Assembly (NCBI GenBank): GCA_949752745.1
Contig: OX457029.1
Location: forward strand, 9,711,511-9,775,510
Direction: 5' to 3'
Source: Protula sp. h YS-2021
Lineage: Eukaryota > Annelida > Polychaeta > Sabellida > Serpulidae
DNA: 64,000 nt
Shown here piece by piece: positions 8,670 through 21,284 of this stretch. The position numbers and the translations under genes are program-made. How positions within the stretch are numbered: the first letter of the stretch is position 1; each line of letters begins with the position of its first letter. Below the pieces are notes generated by a model. That model saw only the letters and a program-made list of their open reading frames with translations, was not told the origin of the DNA and did no database searches.

Positions 8670-11184
8670 CAACCAGAGAAAAAAGAAACAAAAACACACA
8701 CAAACAATAGATATAACTTCCCCGTTTTCTTCTGTTCAAATGTGAGATCCTTAAACAACAAAATAGATGAACTATCATGTGAACTAAAGATAAACAACAT
8801 TGATATATGTGCAATAACTGAAACGTGGTTAAATGAAGATATACCCGAAGATCCACCACAAATAGACAGTTACCAGATGATAAGAAAAGACAGGAAAAAT
8901 AAAAGAGGCGGGGGAATATGCCTGTACATAAAAGAAAATGTACCATTTCAGAGACTGGAAAGATTAGAAAATGAAGAAATAGAATCAGTTTGGATTAGAA
9001 TCAGACCAGCTAAGCTATCCAGAGAAGTTACAGCAATCTGTGTATGTGTTGTATACCACCCACCTTTAGCAAACCAATTTGAATTAAAACAACACCTGTG
9101 GGAAGGAATTGACAAATGTTTAACAGAGCAAGCACCAAGCGGAATCATTATACTAGGAGACTTTAATGCCTTTAGAGATAAACATATCGTAAACAGAAAC
9201 ATCAAACAAATCGTTAAACAGGCAACCAGAGGAGAAAACATCCTTGATAAATGTTTTACCAACCTCTCTGAATACTATAATGACGCAGAGATAAGACCAA
9301 GCCTAGGACGATCAGACCATGAATCATTTATAGTAACACCAAAACCTATATACAATAATCCAAAAGGATACACTACGATAAAATACGTAAGAGTGAAAGG
9401 ATAAAACGAAAAAGCATTATTTGTACATCACCTGAAAAGAATTAACTGGACCTATGTTTTTAGAGCACAAACGTGCCAAGAAAAGTTTGAAACGTTCAAC
9501 AAAATAATGAAGGATCTCATAAGTACACATTTACCATTGAAAACAATCAACACCCACACGAAAGACAAACCCTGGGTTAACTCAGTATTTAAAGAAATGC
9601 TTCTGTTAAGGCAATCAGCGAAAGCACAAGGAGACCTCAACACGTTAAAAAAAGTGAGGAATAAAATAAATCGTATGAACAGGTCATCAAGCGAAACTTT
9701 CTATAAAAATTCAGTAGAGAGGTTAAAAACCAGCGATAACAGAAGTTGGTCGAAGTACATAAAACAAATATCTGGGATAAAAACAGATACAACACCACTT
9801 AATCAACTAGCTCAAGAAACTTGTGGCGGAAACAAACAAAGACTAGCAAATAAATTAAATGATTACTTTTACAGTGTATCGAGCCACCTACCTGCTATCG
9901 ATGCCATGAAGTATCGAAAAAAATTGAAAAGGTTGAAGATGACTTAATCATAACGGTTAATGAAGTGGAGGATAACCTTTCAAAAATCAAATTAGGAAAG
10001 TCACCTGGTTCTGACTGCATCGATCCTTGGATTTTGAGAGATCTAGCTCCAATAATAGCACCACCAATAACGGCCATCTTCAATAGCTCAATCCAAGAAG
10101 GATACATACCTGAAGAATGGAAAGCCGCAATAATATCTCCAGTACCGAAAAAGATCCCTCCCAGAAATATAGAAAAAGACATCCGACCAATATCACTAAC
10201 GTCGATATTGATAAAACAACTCGAAAAAATCGTGATATCAAAACTGAAATAATATACGGAACACAAATTGAGGAAAACACAATACGGAAATAAAAAGGGA
10301 ATATCGACAACACATATGCTGGTGGAATTATTACACAAATGGAACTTAGCCCTGGACGCAAATAAAATTGTGAGAGTCTTGCTCCTCGATTACTCGAAAG
10401 CATTCGACAAAATCAACCATAATATCCTATTAGACAAACTACTAAAATTAGAAGTTCCCCAGATACTAATTAACTGGTTCACCTCATTCCTGGAAGAGAG
10501 ATCAATAAAGACAAAGGTTGAAAATCACCAATCAGTTGCTAGAAAACTACGTGGAGCAGTACCACAAGGAGCACTGTTTGGTATAGAAGGGTTTATCATT
10601 TATATTGACGACCTGGAAACACCGCTAGACATCTACGGATACGTTGACGATACAACCACTGACGAAATTATGGAGAGAACCGAAATCAATACAACAAGTA
10701 AACTACAAGAAACTGCAGACCAAATACTCAGATGGAGTGAAAACAATGATATGGAATTGAACCCCCTAAAACACAAGAGATGATTATTTCGACAAACCCA
10801 GTGGAAACACCCATCACACCGATAAAACTAAATAACATCGATATTAATCAAGTTACTTCAAGTAAACTGCTTGGTCTCACAATCCAAAGCAACCTTAAAT
10901 GGGATATCGATGTGCAAAATATAATTTCAAGCTCAACATCAAAACTGTACTACTTGAGACAATTAAAACGAGCAAAAGTAAATATAACTGACCTAACTAT
11001 GTTTTACAAAGCAATATATATAGTACGTACCAAACTAGAATATGCCGTACAAGCTTGGAGTACAGCTATCACAAAAGAACAAGAAACTGCACTAGAAGCA
11101 GTACAGAAGAGAGCCCTTAAAATAATACTCCCAGAACTAAGTTATGAAGCTGCGATGGAAAAACGAACCTTCTTCATTACTTAA
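8670..11184 (+). pseudogene. LINE ORF2: endonuclease and reverse transcriptase, broken
   Basis: Endonuclease landmarks in order: SNVRSLNNK, ITETWL, GGGICLY, VYHPP, GDFN and GRSDHE (about 8727-9330). Reverse-transcriptase landmarks: GKSPGSDCIDPWIL, RPISL, LLDYSKAFD, AVPQGALFG and YGYVDDTT (about 9990-10670), followed by thumb-like sequence to 11184. No in-frame ATG precedes the endonuclease; the first one falls inside it (SYQM). Two stops and two frameshifts (positions under the parent element) make this copy non-functional. Confidence 0.85.
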
Positions 11185-11204
11185 ATTATCTCTAAATGTT
11201 ATTT

Positions 11205-11500
11205 TTTACATCAAGATGATAACAAGTAATACATTTTTGTATATACCATGATTTTTCAACCTGACGGTTGCAATGAGTTTTAATAAATCTGATTCTGATT
11301 CTGAAATCTGATTCTGATTCTGTGCTATTTGAGCTTTAGATTTTGTCTCTTTTAGCATTTCTTGAATCGCTTTGTATTTCATATCCAGACTGTAGAGAGA
11401 ATGCTTTCGTTTCGTAGCCATATTGAATAGGCTTCTGTGTGTACATAACTCCTGTGATGTTAATAGAAACAATGGCTCAAATGTATAAAATCAAAGTGAA
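11205..11500. other. LINE 3' tail and flank
   Basis: A short 3' UTR follows the last RT fragment, then a run of TCTGAT-like hexamers (AATCTGATTCTGATTCTG, twice). Beyond 11322 nothing conserved is seen. Confidence 0.6.
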
Positions 11501-11574
11501 ATGACAATAGATATAATATTGTACAAAAGGGATCTGTCAATCATCATTATTTGTCGAAAAAAGGGGCTGAAAAA

Positions 11575-11737
11575 TTTGTTCGACAGCAAAATTTACGTCG
11601 GACAAACGATATTTGTTTAAACCGACGTTATATTATGGGGGTCAGTGGGGTAAATCCTTCGGGACCGTGAAAACATGTCGGTTAAAACGATATGTCGGTT
11701 AAAGCGATGTCGGTTTAAATGGATTCGACTGTACTTT
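11575..11737. mobile_element. Pogo/Tigger-like terminal fragment
   Basis: Repeated GTCGGTTAAA-ACGAT words end in GGATTCGACTGTA. CAGTCGAATCC (reverse complement) next to TA is the usual end of pogo-type Tc1/mariner elements. No matching left TIR was found, so this is probably a truncated copy or a half-MITE. Confidence 0.55.
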
Positions 11738-14275
11738 ATTGCTCTACCAATTATCCATAGACTACATTTCATTTATCGTTCCCTTAGGCTCGAGCATTTT
11801 AAGACATCGAAAATATTGAACTGCCATTCTATTCGACATCGCTTGATTTGAATTTGATTGGTTTAGACAATGTTGATCTTTTACTTAAGTAAAACACATA
11901 ATTTTTCAACAAGAGGCATGGTGAAAACATTGCATTTCGAAATATAGGCCAATCTGGTAAACCGTGTAATGTGCAGGGAGGGCTAGGGTTCCCGCCTCCC
12001 CACTCACATTCAGAGCAATGCGTTTCCTGAAAAAAGACGTAAAGATGGAAAAAGAACGATCGATCAAGGTCTGCTATATCCCTCGTTTTGCACTAGCATT
12101 TTGGCAATGCTGTGCTAATTTAGCTCATTTGTTTTATTACTTCCAGTTTCGTTTTTACTTCTGCGTGGAACTTAATTCGCTGTTCAAAATATATTATATT
12201 TCCCTTTTCGCTAATGTCTTCAAGGGTGCTTCTGAAAGAATTATTTTGTTGCTGATGGGTCAGGAATGCAGATCCAGATCTGCTAATAATCTCAAAATGG
12301 TGTTATAACATCACAAACCAGCATTTTTATGAACTAAATGTATTTTGTCAGGAGCAATTTGTGGTGTATTTTGTTGAACTTGGATGGTCACTTTACATCA
12401 TAGCTTTTAAATGTGTTTCTTGTTTTGAAAAAGATGTTTTAGTGAAAATGGCAGACTTAACTGTCTGGGACATTTTCGTATGCAAACTTTGGTATGCAAA
12501 CATACGTCAAAATAACAATATTTACATGTTTATCAGTTCGTAGATTGTATGAATGACCTCAATTCACAACCAATCAGGGGTCATAGCAGGTTGTTCATTT
12601 ACATTTAAAGGCGTTTGAATAATTTCAATGGGTATTATGAAACAAAGAAATGATTTCTGTGCTTAATCTAATTTTCTTCTAGTAGCGTTCATTTTCAAAA
12701 CATATCCGATTCCCAGAGTCAATAGATTTTTTCCCCTGTTTTGCGTTCTATGTTATAATCAGAGACCGTGCTGATTTACGAACGCATTGTATTTTTAATG
12801 TAAGGTTGTGGGTGGAGGATTTAAAAAATATCATATCCAATAGCTAATCCTTAGCCAACCAGCTTTCGCTTGCGTATTTTGATGACTGAGGTTGCACACC
12901 TGACAGAATATTCTTATAAATTCCGCGCCAACCCCTCAGCCCCGTCGCACCATCAAAAGAAACTTACAGCTTGCCCAGTAGCATACACGTACCTGTTCAA
13001 TTTATGGTAGAGTCTACATCCTTCTCTACTAGTGTACAACACCCAAAACTACAAAGCACACGAAATACAAGAAAATGCATATATCATTCTTTTTAAATAG
13101 ATTTTTTTGTATCTCTGTGTAACTATGATAGCAACACTGGCCCATAATGAAATCCAAATATGCCTAGAGCTGGAAAATAAACATGACCTAGTGGCGACAG
13201 ATTCCATCAAAATGGAAAATCATTTTGTCAGATTAGAGTACCGGATAAACCATCATTTTAAGTGAAAAAAATCAGTGAATATTTAACATCCTTTTCATCC
13301 TCTTTTTTATTTTGATACTTTTTTTAAAATATTTTTCTAATAAAATGAACAAAAAAATTAGGAAATACAACGAAGCTGTTTTCCTGTTTTCCAAGGGTTC
13401 ATTAACATAATGATGGGAAAAGACGAGACCGCCCTTTTTGGTAATATTGGGGACAATTTAGAAGTACAGTCACGTATGCAAATACTGTTAATTCCTGTGA
13501 AAACCGGCATTTCAATAAGTAATATTTACAAAAAAAATGACACAATATGATTAGCATTAATGTTTTCTCGATTTTCAGCAAAATATGAATTATCCTTTTT
13601 TCACACTTTTTTCCCCATTTTACCCTTTTTTATTCTTTTTTTTTTTTTTTGCTTTTCTTTTCTTGATGACCCCGTGGCAACACTGCATTTATTGCCATGT
13701 GTGTCAATGATTTTCTAACCGACCCCTACATGCGCAGTGCCAATTTTTTAACCAAATCGCACGCACCCTAAAGGCAGAACCCTTTTAACTTCGCAGACAC
13801 TAGACAAACAGTTATACTGAAAACTGGGTCAACATTTTTGGGTTTTCTTCTACGTTAGACTCTTATTCTTTGGTAGACAAACGTGGATTTCCCAAAAAAA
13901 TGGGGTTTGTTTGGAACAGAAAAGGGGGCCCAAAAAATTTGCTCATACATTTCTCTGTCTGAGTGTGTGTCTCGTCTTCCCTCTATATGACTGATTGCAT
14001 CAGCGTGCGTTCTAGCTTGTAATTATTAATGTATAATTATGTGGATAAGTACAGCTTTTAATTAAATTTGAGACTCCGCGTCTGATAAACCCATTTAGAC
14101 AAAAAGAGGATCTCTTTCAGCCTGGCATTTCATGTTTAGCAGAAGATGTGGACAAGTGTGGTAACCACATTGTTCGTATTCTCTTGTGCAGAGAGAAAAC
14201 CTCTCCGTAGGGCTGCTTTGTATCAAATGTTACAATGTGTCCCCCCCCCCCCCCAAAAAAAAAACAAAAAAAAAA
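11738..14275. other. AT-rich intergenic region
   Basis: Short ORFs only, none with a recognisable motif. Poly-T runs occur at 13630-13651. Nothing else identified. Confidence 0.5.
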
Positions 14276-14480
14276 AAACGCAGGAAAAGGGGCAATTTTG
14301 AGGCCAGTAGCGCGGAGTGTCAGTTTCATTAAAAGGGGGGGGGCGGGGGTGATTCTCATTCAATACCCCCGTTTTCCAAAAATTTGGGTTCTTTCGGAAC
14401 TTTACGTTGTAGTTGGTTAAAAGGGAGTATTTTTTTAAGATTTAACACTCCAATTCTCTCTCCCCCCCCCCCCCCCCCCG
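14276..14480 (+). mobile_element. Partial copy of the ACCATGCGTGTCC MITE family
   Basis: Interior words AAAGGGGCAATTTTGAGGCC, GAGTGTCAGTTTC and GATTCTCATTCAATACCCCC match the copy at 47992-48269 and, inverted, the one at 40431-40658. The ends are obscured by poly-C and poly-A tracts. Confidence 0.55.
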
Positions 14481-15035
14481 AGGCAATAGATTATTTATTG
14501 CGCATGAAATTTTGGGTGAAGAAACTTGCAATCATTGGAAAAAAAGCTCTGGTGGCCAGTCTAGCCAAGCCGCAATCTCTCTCGAAATTTACTCAAAATA
14601 ATATTTCTAGTAAATCTGTCCGATGTTTTTACGTCCTCATTACACCAAGATATTGAGATACAACGTTTTTTATAGTAGGAGTAATAAAATGAGAAATCAC
14701 GAAGATTTCTTTTTGTGGCCCTTAGAAAAAGGAGGGTCAATACACTCAGAAACAGGTTCACAAAAATTTTGGAATTAATTTTTTTTCAGTTTTGCGCTAC
14801 TGTGTAGTTACAATTTTTTGTGAAAGATAATTTGCAACCTATTTTATAGAGGCTTCGCGAGCATAATGTGCTGCAAATTCTATAACAAACACGCAAACAG
14901 AACATAAACAGAAACAAACTTAAAATGGGCTTCAGTAAGTTGTTCAGTTTGGAGTGTTGTTCATGCCATACACCAATTTTTTTCCAGTCACGGGTATTTA
15001 ATGTACCACACGGAAATGTTCACGAGAAAATATTT

Positions 15036-15250
15036 CACCTGTTACCTAGCCATACAGCTAAAAGCCCCTCTTTGTGAAGGACAGCATTTATGGTGTCCGT
15101 TTGTGTTAACTGCATTTCAGAAATATATTTCACCTGATGCAGTGATCCACCCTGTTAACTAACCATACAACTAAAAGCTACGGATAAATTAGCCCTCTTT
15201 GTTAAGGTCAGCAGCTGTGATATCCGCTTGTGTTAATTGCATTCCAGTCG
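15036..15250. repeat. Two diverged tandem copies of about 105 bp
   Basis: CACCTGTTACCTAGCCATAC at 15036 and CACCCTGTTAACTAACCATA at 15147 begin units that both run through CCCTCTTTGT-AAGG-CAGC and end in TTGTGTTAA-TGCATT-CAG. Non-coding. The rest of 14500-16720 shows no gene. Confidence 0.7.
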
Positions 15251-16725
15251 GCATGGTAACGACACCATTATCCACTCTAGTGCTTCCCCATCACCATACG
15301 GCCAATTAACGCAGTGATTAAATGCTTAAGGCCAGATCTAACGTGTCATTTTGTGATAAATCGATTCCATTGGTTTATTGGCAGAGTGAAAAAAGCAGCA
15401 GTTGGTAATGAGACATTTTAACCTCACACATTCAGGCAAAAGCTCTCAAATTCCAATAAAATAAATATTAAAAAGTTGAGTTTTTATGGTGAAATAAAAA
15501 CTTATGTAGAAAAAATTGTCTAACATGTGACTTGTTTCAAATTGTTTCGTCAAATGACAATGTTTTGTAGCTGCATCTAGGGCGTTGGTTGGTGCAAGTA
15601 GCGTAACGAACTCGCACGAGATTGACTGCACCATGTAAACCAGCCTTACACTGGTAGCCTGATTAACCTGCTAAATATAAACTACCAACATTGTTTGCCC
15701 CTTTTTGTCTAGTAAAGCTCCCTTCTAACTGGTTAGACACTTCGATTTTTGATAAAATAGATTCTATTTGCTGAAAATATTTTTTACAGTCCTCATCTAC
15801 AAGCGGAAGACTTGAAAAAGCGACGTCACAAATTTGCTTCATCATTACTCAAAATGACAGTTGGTCTGGAGTGGGGGAGAAAATTGGAATGAGCCAATTA
15901 CACATGGTGCTAACATATGGATGGAGGTTGGGGGTAGGGTGGGGGGGCAGGAGTCGCCCTTCTTCTCCAAAATATGCATAAAAGGATGCAATTGTTCATA
16001 TTGTTTACATATTCTTTGAGAAGCCCCTCAACCCGCCCCCACTTAAGACCCTCCCACCCCATACATAGGTCAAACCCCGCTATGCGATCCTGAGTGCAAT
16101 CACAACAGGTTCATTAGTAGTCAATCAAGCATAGTGCTGGAAATTGCCTTTCACGATCAGTTTATTTAATACTTCTTAGTGTAAATATATGCTTTGATAA
16201 AGCACACAAAATCTCGCTCTTGTGCAAAGACGCGTAATTTTGAAGTGAGTTTTTTCTAACTTCTCTATTTTGAAACAAAAATGTGCAATTCAAAGTAAGA
16301 TATTTCAAAATCAGACCGGATATATCTATCCCAGGTAAGACATACCTGAAAGTTGTTTGGAGGGAGGGGATGGGGGGGCGGGATGGAGGAAGGGGAAGAC
16401 AACGGTTTTTACGGATGGGTTTGCGGAAAAGGATGGCCATCTGTCAGCCAAGTGTGAATGGAAAGAACGAAAGCTGAATGAAAGTAAGTGATTATATATA
16501 TATATATATGTATGTAACACCCTTTATTTCTAGGCTTTTCCTAAAAAAAAAAAGAAAAAAAAAAAGCCCTTCACGCTTTGCGGAGAATAATGAGTAGATC
16601 ACTCCCTCGCCAATCCCACCCCCCTGCCACCTACCTGCACACATACTCATCCGGGCGGGAATGTACTGTAGGACTGTTCCTTGAGATTTATGACATATGT
16701 GACGACCTTCCAATGAGTTCTTTTG

Positions 16726-16728
<3 letters not shown>

Positions 16729-16806
<78 letters not shown>
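16729..16806. repeat. (GA)39 microsatellite
   Basis: Pure GA dinucleotides for 78 bases. It creates spurious Arg/Glu and Ser/Leu ORFs on the two strands. Confidence 0.98.
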
Positions 16807-16809
<3 letters not shown>

Positions 16810-17874
16810 ATCGCGATCTTGTAGCATTTCAAGAAAAAAACATAAATGTCAGAAAACAAACTGTGGGTTCAAATCCAACCAGACCGATTTGAGATTGTTG
16901 ATCCGACCAAACCACAGCATTAACTCTAGTTGCACTTTGGTTATGTATGGTCGCGACCACATATTATTAACGTCTAACCATGCCATTAACACAACGTTGA
17001 ATAGACGTTCAGTAAGCAACGTTGTTTAGACGTTTGCTTTTCGTCGTCATAAAAACGTAACTTTCTCCGACGTCTAATCAACGTCTTTGATGCAACATTG
17101 AATATAAAGGCTGAAAAATCGGCGTTTGATCGACATATGATACCAAGTGCCCCCCCCCCCTCCCAGGCACCCCACGCCCCTCCTCCAGCCTCTGGAATCT
17201 CATAAGTTCCCAAACAAGTCAAACTATACATAAAGCTGTCATCTGTCACCATTTTATTTATTTATTTATTTTTTTTTCATTTTTGTCTTGGCTTCATTGG
17301 CTGTATGAGATCTATTTCAAAGTAATTCAATTAGAAAACAAAAGGGGCATAAATCAAAACAACGAAAAACACTTAAATTGCTCAAAAATATTTACTTTGA
17401 CACAACACATCAGGAATCCAATTATTGTACACTGAACCCAAGAGCGTCAATTCCAGACTTTTATTTTTTGCTGAGTGGTGAAGACATATTTAGACTTCAG
17501 ACTTGTTTAAGAGGTATGAGCATTTTAATTTCACTTAATGCGGCGTGTTAGAACCAAGTACTGATTCATATTGTTAATTGTTTTATATTATTTGGCCGTC
17601 TACTTCGTTTTTTTTTCGTAAGAAATATTTAAAGCGTGCTTGAATTCAAAGCTATTCTAGTACAAGTCCCGCTGGGCCAACAAACAGTATATATAGCATT
17701 ACGGCAAATTACACAAGCGAGTCGTGAGAAGGCTAAAATAAACACTTCTAGACTGTCAAAGAACAGTAAAAAAATTCAGGATAGACACCGAGTGAGGTGG
17801 GGGGGGGCAGAGGGGAGAGGGGGGCTGATTACATATCGATGTATAAAATCTGACGCATCTCATTTAAACATAAA

Positions 17875-17875
<1 letters not shown>

Positions 17876-17925
<50 letters not shown>

Positions 17926-18048
17926 TAATAATAATAATAATAATAAACAACAACAACATATAAAGGATACAAAGGAAACAGTGAGAGGAAAGGGTTTGGT
18001 TTGGTCTGTTTTACACTTTCACCAGTCTCTAGTAGAAAGGGTCAAACA

Positions 18049-18088
<40 letters not shown>

Positions 18089-18184
18089 GTTAACTAACCA
18101 ACTAATTAACTAATCAACTAGTTAATTAACTAACTAACTAGCTAATTAACTAAATAAATAAATAAATACATAAATAAATAAATG
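17876..18184. repeat. (AAT)n and TAAC/TAAT-type microsatellites
   Basis: (AAT)n at 17876-17946 and 18049-18088, then a variable TAAC/TAAT/AAAT tetranucleotide run to 18184. All are internal to the 2.6-kb candidate element. Confidence 0.95.
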
Positions 18185-18277
18185 AGGTCGAGTCCGGATC
18201 CCCGTCATGTAATTTTTCTACACTTTAGTATTCTCAGAATTTCCAGAATTTCTTCCTTTGTTAGGATTGGCTGAAGA

Positions 18278-18890
18278 AGGGCCGCGTCCCCTCAGCCTTC
18301 CTTGTACCACAAGGAGAGGGGAAGAAGGGCTGAGTTTCCTGGCACCTTCCTGGTACCATAGGGGGGAAAGGACTGTCCCCCAAGCGCCTTCTTGGCACCA
18401 TCGAAGGTGGAGGGGAGGAATGGCTCCGCTCTGCTTTTCTGGTGCAATAAAAAGGAAGAGTAAGAGGGCATGTTTCCCAGCGTCTTCCTGGCACCCTAAG
18501 GGGGTGGGGTGGGGAGAAGGATTGGGTCCTCTGAGACTTCTAGCACCATAAGGGTGGGGTGAGGGGAAGGACTGGCTTTCCTGCGTCTTCCTGACACGAT
18601 AACAGGGTGGGGGTGGGGAGAAGGATTGGATAACCTGGGTCTTCCTGGCACCATAAGGGTGGGGTCAGGAAAATGACTGGGTCGCCTCTTTTTCCCGGCA
18701 ACATAACAGGGTGGGGTATAGAGAAGAATTGGGTCCCATGCGTCCTCTCGGCACCACAAGGGGGTAGGGTGGGGAGTAGGATTGGGTCCCCTGCGTATCC
18801 CTGGAACCATTAAAGGGGAACCTTTAAAGGGTGGGGCGGGGAGAAGGATTCTGTTCCCTGCGTCTTCCCGGCACCATACGGGGGTAGGTG
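18278..18890. repeat. ~58-bp G-rich minisatellite, about eleven units
   Basis: Degenerate units around CTTCCTGGCACCATAAGGGG followed by TGGGGAGAAGGATTGGGTCC. Spacing varies around 55-62 bases. Plus-strand G-runs of three or more recur in each unit, so quadruplex formation is possible. ORFs through it are composition artefacts. Confidence 0.9.
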
Positions 18891-19538
18891 ACAGGAGGAC
18901 TGGGTCAAAACCCTAGATTTGTAAAAGCGTCTCCGAATATATCGAAGAAAAGAAGTTGAAAAAGAAAGAACGTCACAAGGACGTTGTAGAACTCGTCATC
19001 CAACATTAGGTAAGCGTCTGGCTTTGGTTGCCTATAAAAATTGAAACAACGTCCAGTTTTGTACAGACATCGGGAAAGGGCGTTGTATAGAGGATGGAAA
19101 GCAAGAAAAATATATATCATGGCTGCCATTTCCGGTGAGCGGTAATATGATAAGACTGGTGCTGGTTGTGACAAGGGGTTTACTGGATTTTGTAATTTTG
19201 TCGCAACGAAAAACGACATCCCAGTACTTTTTTTTGGAAAAAGTTTGAAATTGATCAAAAGACGACAAGACCAAACGCCGGATTAATGTCGATAATTGAT
19301 AGTTTATAACAGCTGAAGCAACGTCTTTCCCCTGACGTTGACGTAGACGACGATTTCTTGACTTCTCTTCAACGTTGCGTCAAAGACATTGGATAAACGT
19401 CGAAGAACGCTGTTGCTTAGTCTTCATCAAACAGCAACGTCTATTTAACAGGACTCGACGACACAGTAATCAACGTCAACTTTTTCGCAAACGTCAGGCA
19501 TTCCTTGATAAAGGTCGCGACCTCAGACATAAACATAC

Positions 19539-19915
19539 AGCGCTACGATTTTTGGGTTGTTGTTTTAATTTTTAAGTCTTGAACTAAAATACCACATGAG
19601 ATAAAAAGCTAAAAATGATATTCAATATTATGGCTGCTCAGTTGAGGAAATTTTTTTTTTCATATTTTCAAAGGCCTGCTAACGCTATCACTTGTTAGCT
19701 CTGATCTGGTACAAATATGAAGCATGAGAGATAAAAAATATCGAAGCAGCCATGTGAAACTCATGAGAAATCACATGTGAAATAAACACTATGGATATTT
19801 ATCCTTCAACAAGATGAAACACCACAGGATTCAACCAGACAAGAGAGCTTTCGCAACTGCGTGACTAAAAATTACACTTGATAATATAAATTAGTTTAGA
19901 GATAAAACCCCTCTA

Positions 19916-19955
<40 letters not shown>

Positions 19956-20421
19956 TGCATTTTTTCCCAAGGCGTAGTTTGTAAGAATGTCACAATTACA
20001 ACGCTCGATAACATAGTACGTTTTAAATGACTTCATATGTCACAGGTAAAAGATAAAACAGTGTGTTCTATTTCATAAGATCTCAAGTGGCATAGCGCTG
20101 CAGATTTTCTGACAAACGAATAGACTGTTTTGAATCTTTTGACTGACTTAAAACGGGGTTCATTTGCAAAATAGGCGTGTTTTCTGAGCAAAGAATGGCG
20201 CATTGTTTACCGATACATAAAATCTATATGGCTTCTGACTGTAGCTACAACTCTGTTTGCTGTTAAGCTTTGAATGTTGTATGAAGTCGTAAACGTGAAT
20301 GCCGACTTCACAAGTAAATAACTTTTACGAACACCAAACACACTCTTCTGAAACAACATTATGTCCATGGTTTTGAAATGAATCAGCGAAAATTTGACAC
20401 ATAGTAAGTGTTCTTCAAATG
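19539..20421. other. Intergenic, with 37-bp poly-A
   Basis: A pure A run at 19917-19953 could be the tail of a retroposed sequence, but no recognisable body precedes it. Otherwise nothing conserved. Confidence 0.5.
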
Positions 20422-20572
20422 CAGTAAAACCTGTCTGCATCGGACAACGGGGGGACTAGCGGATTTTGTCCGGTATATAGAGGTGTCCGGTATTTCAGGG
20501 GTCATGTAAACCAATGGGGGAAAAATGAGAATTTTTGTCCCGTATTGGTTTGTCCAGAATGAGGTTTTACTG
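20422..20572. mobile_element. 151-bp pogo-like MITE
   Basis: Begins CAGTAAAACCT and ends AGGTTTTACTG (inverted repeat). The interior has GTCCGGTATATAGAGGTGTC and GTCCGGTATTTCAGGGGTC, the usual style of short Tc1/mariner-pogo derivatives. No target duplication could be confirmed. Confidence 0.75.
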
Positions 20573-20691
20573 TGTATGACAAAATTAACATACAAAAATA
20601 TAACATTCTGAGGATCTAACAACTTTGTACGCACAGTGGTGACCACATTTTCACATTTCACATGACATAAGCCATCTTCATATTTATTTGA

Positions 20692-20805
20692 AGGAATCCT
20701 CACGCTGATTACCAGGAATGGAATCCTCAGGCTATTTCGAAGGAATCCCTTTGTTGATTGAGTGGAATCCCAATGCTAATTCTAGGGAAGGAATCACCAC
20801 ACTGA
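20692..20805. repeat. Degenerate ~30-bp tandem repeat
   Basis: Four units built on GGAATCCTCA-GCTGATT. Non-coding. Confidence 0.6.
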
Positions 20806-21284
20806 TTCGTTGTTGTTTTCCTACCACCTGTTTCGTAAAGGGTGAGAGAAGGAGAGAAGTTCCTAACTATTTTTTGTGACATCATATTTTCTGTCAGCAT
20901 CAGGAATATTTGAGCTGTTATGATGAAGCTTATATGGAATGAATGTTTCATTCAAATCACTTTTGAACATTAATAATGGGACCTAGAACTGATAAAGCCA
21001 TAGCAGAAAAATAAAAAGTAGATGTGTAAATTTATATTAACTTTCAAAAACACGTAAGGACGGATATATAGAAAATGGTCAAATATTAACAAAATTTCAC
21101 ACTGGGCTGTTTGTTTGTGTGAGTAGCATGGGTAATGTATCATTAAAACGTTAACCCTGGCTCGTCTGAAACAGAATTTTTTAAATACCATTGAGCAAGT
21201 TTCATGTTTGTTAACAGCTCAGTCATGGAAGCTGTCACATGTCCCGATATTTCATTTATTGTTAGTTTGTTGTTCAGTGACAAT

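Larger units (their letters stand above)
7959..11322 (+). mobile_element. CR1/L2-like LINE, nearly full length but decayed
   Basis: Non-LTR retrotransposon with ORF1, an apurinic-type endonuclease, a reverse transcriptase and a 3' tail of TCTGAT-type short repeats (about 11286-11322), which is typical of the CR1/L2/Jockey group. Inactivating changes relative to an intact polyprotein: amber at 8667-8669 (discussed separately), TAA at 9402-9404, a frameshift in an A-run near 9913-9922, TAA at 10250-10252 and a frameshift near 10765-10785. The 5' boundary is unclear and may lie upstream of 7959. Confidence 0.85.
16941..19538. mobile_element. Candidate ~2.6-kb non-autonomous DNA transposon
   Basis: The palindrome GGTCGCGACC occurs at 16949-16958 and 19513-19522, with TTATGT-like sequence outside it in inverted orientation. 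Inside each end lies an inverted block: CGACGTCTAATCAACGTCTT on the left (about 17080) matches CGACGTTTATCCAATGTCTT on the right (reverse strand, about 19400). AACGTC/GACGTT words are scattered densely in both flanks (16970-17110 and 18912-19500). The middle contains AAT microsatellites and a G-rich minisatellite. No transposase ORF was found. Exact ends and target duplication are not resolved. Confidence 0.55.

Noticed and set aside
16860..16890. tRNA-like B box (GGGTTCAAATCCAACC)
   Set aside because: No A box or cloverleaf upstream, where (GA)n lies instead; possibly a SINE scrap, but not supportable.
16492..16892. Arg/Glu and Ser/Leu repeat proteins
   Set aside because: The ORFs are simply the translation of a (GA)n microsatellite in both directions.
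18258..18810. Several 77-104-codon ORFs on both strands
   Set aside because: They track a G-rich minisatellite with near-triplet spacing and have no conserved motif.
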